A stretch of DNA of 64,000 bases from Lichenostomus cassidix. Its lineage: Eukaryota; Chordata; Aves; Passeriformes; Meliphagidae. A program made the translations under genes and the position numbers. Within the stretch, counting starts at the first letter, position 1. Every line of letters begins with the position of its first letter. The stretch is from contig CM039193.1 of assembly GCA_008360975.2 (NCBI GenBank), positions 8,422,501 to 8,486,500 of the forward strand. Reading direction: 5' to 3'. The notes under the pieces were generated by a model. It was not told the DNA's origin. It searched no databases and was given only the letters and a program-made list of their open reading frames with translations. This document shows, one piece after another, positions 63,021-64,000 of the stretch.

Positions 63021-64000
63021 CTGCCCACCGGGCGTTTCTCTTAGCGTTTGTCCCGCTTGGATCGCCGCTGAATCGCCCACAGAGCCAGAGCTGCAGTTTG
63101 CCTGGCACAGGTGGGGCCCGTGAGTGTAAACATCAAAAGGAGCAGAAATTTGGTTAGGGAAATAACACCAAAAAAAAAGCCACTATTAGAAACATCCCAA
63201 GTGCTGGCAGCCATCCGTTCCTCTGGTTGCCAAAACCATCAGCTGATACCTAAGCAGCAACATTTTGAGAGGAAGAGGTATTTTAAATTAAGTGGACATT
63301 TTTAAGGGATGCAGGCTGCAAATGCTTGTAATCTGAAACAAGGACTAACAGAGGTGATACTAGTGGAACATTAAAGTTGAAGGATGAGGAAGATGAAAGG
63401 CAGGGTGGTACTACTGTTATCCAAAGGAGAACAAGAGATGGTAAAACATAAGGGATTTCTCTGCTATTAAAGGAATTCTTCAGCAGTTAAAGTCGCTTCA
63501 AATTTTCATGTTTGGAGAAGCAGAAAGGCACAGAAACAGTGGGGGAATCACAAAAGCATAAAAAAATCAGCAGTCGCCTGCTTGAGAGTATCGCTGAGGG
63601 AGGAGAAGCAGCAGTATTTGAGAAAAAAGGCAGAGCTGTGAAGGCAGCGTGTGTGATCATGAGGTTTCCCCCCAAACACATTCAGCAGCAAAGGCTGAGG
63701 ACATTTCCCTGCTCCAGAAGGGCCCCACTGTGATAACTGCTTTGTGCCTGAGCCTTCCAGATTCCTGTTGGCCTAAGCCTGCAATGCAGCAGGAGTAATC
63801 CACATTTCCCAAACGGCAGATAACCAAAGAGCTTTAGCAGTGCCTTTCTGCAGACTAATAAAAATATGTTTAAATTACGTCAGGGACAAAATAGTACAAT
63901 AAAACGTGACAAAAAACAGAGTAACTGCAAGAAATAACTGAAGTTTGAGAGGAAAATGCAGCCTTAGTTAATAAAATGTTCAGAAGACAGATGACTAGCA

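Larger units (their letters stand above)
61963..64000 (-). other. PRKAR2A intron running off the right edge
   Basis: No PRKAR2A exon was recognised between 61963 and the edge. The intron contains the CpG-rich patch and minisatellite listed separately; the rest is A/T-rich with nothing recognised. Confidence 0.7.

Noticed and set aside
62473..63108. Minus-strand frame of 211 codons in the PRKAR2A intron, as a protein gene
   Set aside because: More than a third is minisatellite-encoded repeat and the remainder has no recognisable domain. Kept only as part of the intronic island finding.

Overview
This window is nuclear DNA from a vertebrate, most likely a bird. The evidence is intron-containing genes with GT-AG junctions, CpG-island promoters, two fragments resembling the avian CR1 LINE, and a gene order (KCTD6 - PDHB - PXK - RPP14/HTD2) that matches human 3p14.3. 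No prokaryotic or viral gene content was seen. The exon models were built by reading splice junctions directly. All of them keep frame and give proteins of the family's usual length.

Layout. 1-6.9 kb: KCTD6 on the minus strand, running off the left edge, with two coding exons in the window and a noncoding first exon. 6.3-7.3 kb: a CpG-island promoter shared head-to-head by KCTD6 (minus) and PDHB (plus), with TCTCGCGAGA, ETS, E2F-like and YY1-like motifs. 7.05-11.1 kb: complete PDHB, nine exons, 373 aa. 11.6-45.0 kb: complete PXK on the minus strand, convergent with PDHB, 18 coding exons, 574 aa. 45.0-47.5 kb: a CpG island with a 15-copy minisatellite, then featureless intergenic DNA. 47.5-50.6 kb: a minus-strand bicistronic locus in which RPP14 (five exons, 122 aa) is followed, 22 nt after its stop, by the single-exon HTD2 frame (174 aa). 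50.6-55.8 kb: the RPP14 promoter island with an eight-copy 12-bp minisatellite and an X-box-like site, then intergenic DNA and PRKAR2A 3' sequence. 56.0-62.0 kb: the last five exons of PRKAR2A (minus), whose 5' part lies beyond the right edge. 62.6-63.0 kb: an isolated CpG-rich patch with a 30-bp minisatellite inside a PRKAR2A intron.

Functionally these are housekeeping genes. PDHB and HTD2 act in mitochondria (pyruvate oxidation; mitochondrial fatty-acid synthesis, which feeds lipoate synthesis needed by the pyruvate dehydrogenase complex). RPP14 is an RNase P protein. KCTD6 is a CUL3 adaptor, PXK a PX-domain pseudokinase, and PRKAR2A the regulatory subunit of type II protein kinase A.

I found no evidence of a wholly new biological system. 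The points most worth a second look are the RPP14/HTD2 junction (an ATG abutting the stop opens a 58-codon frame overlapping HTD2), the GC-rich minisatellites in or beside three CpG-rich islands, the intronic island in PRKAR2A, the RPP14-PRKAR2A adjacency, and a perfect 18-bp hairpin in a PDHB intron.
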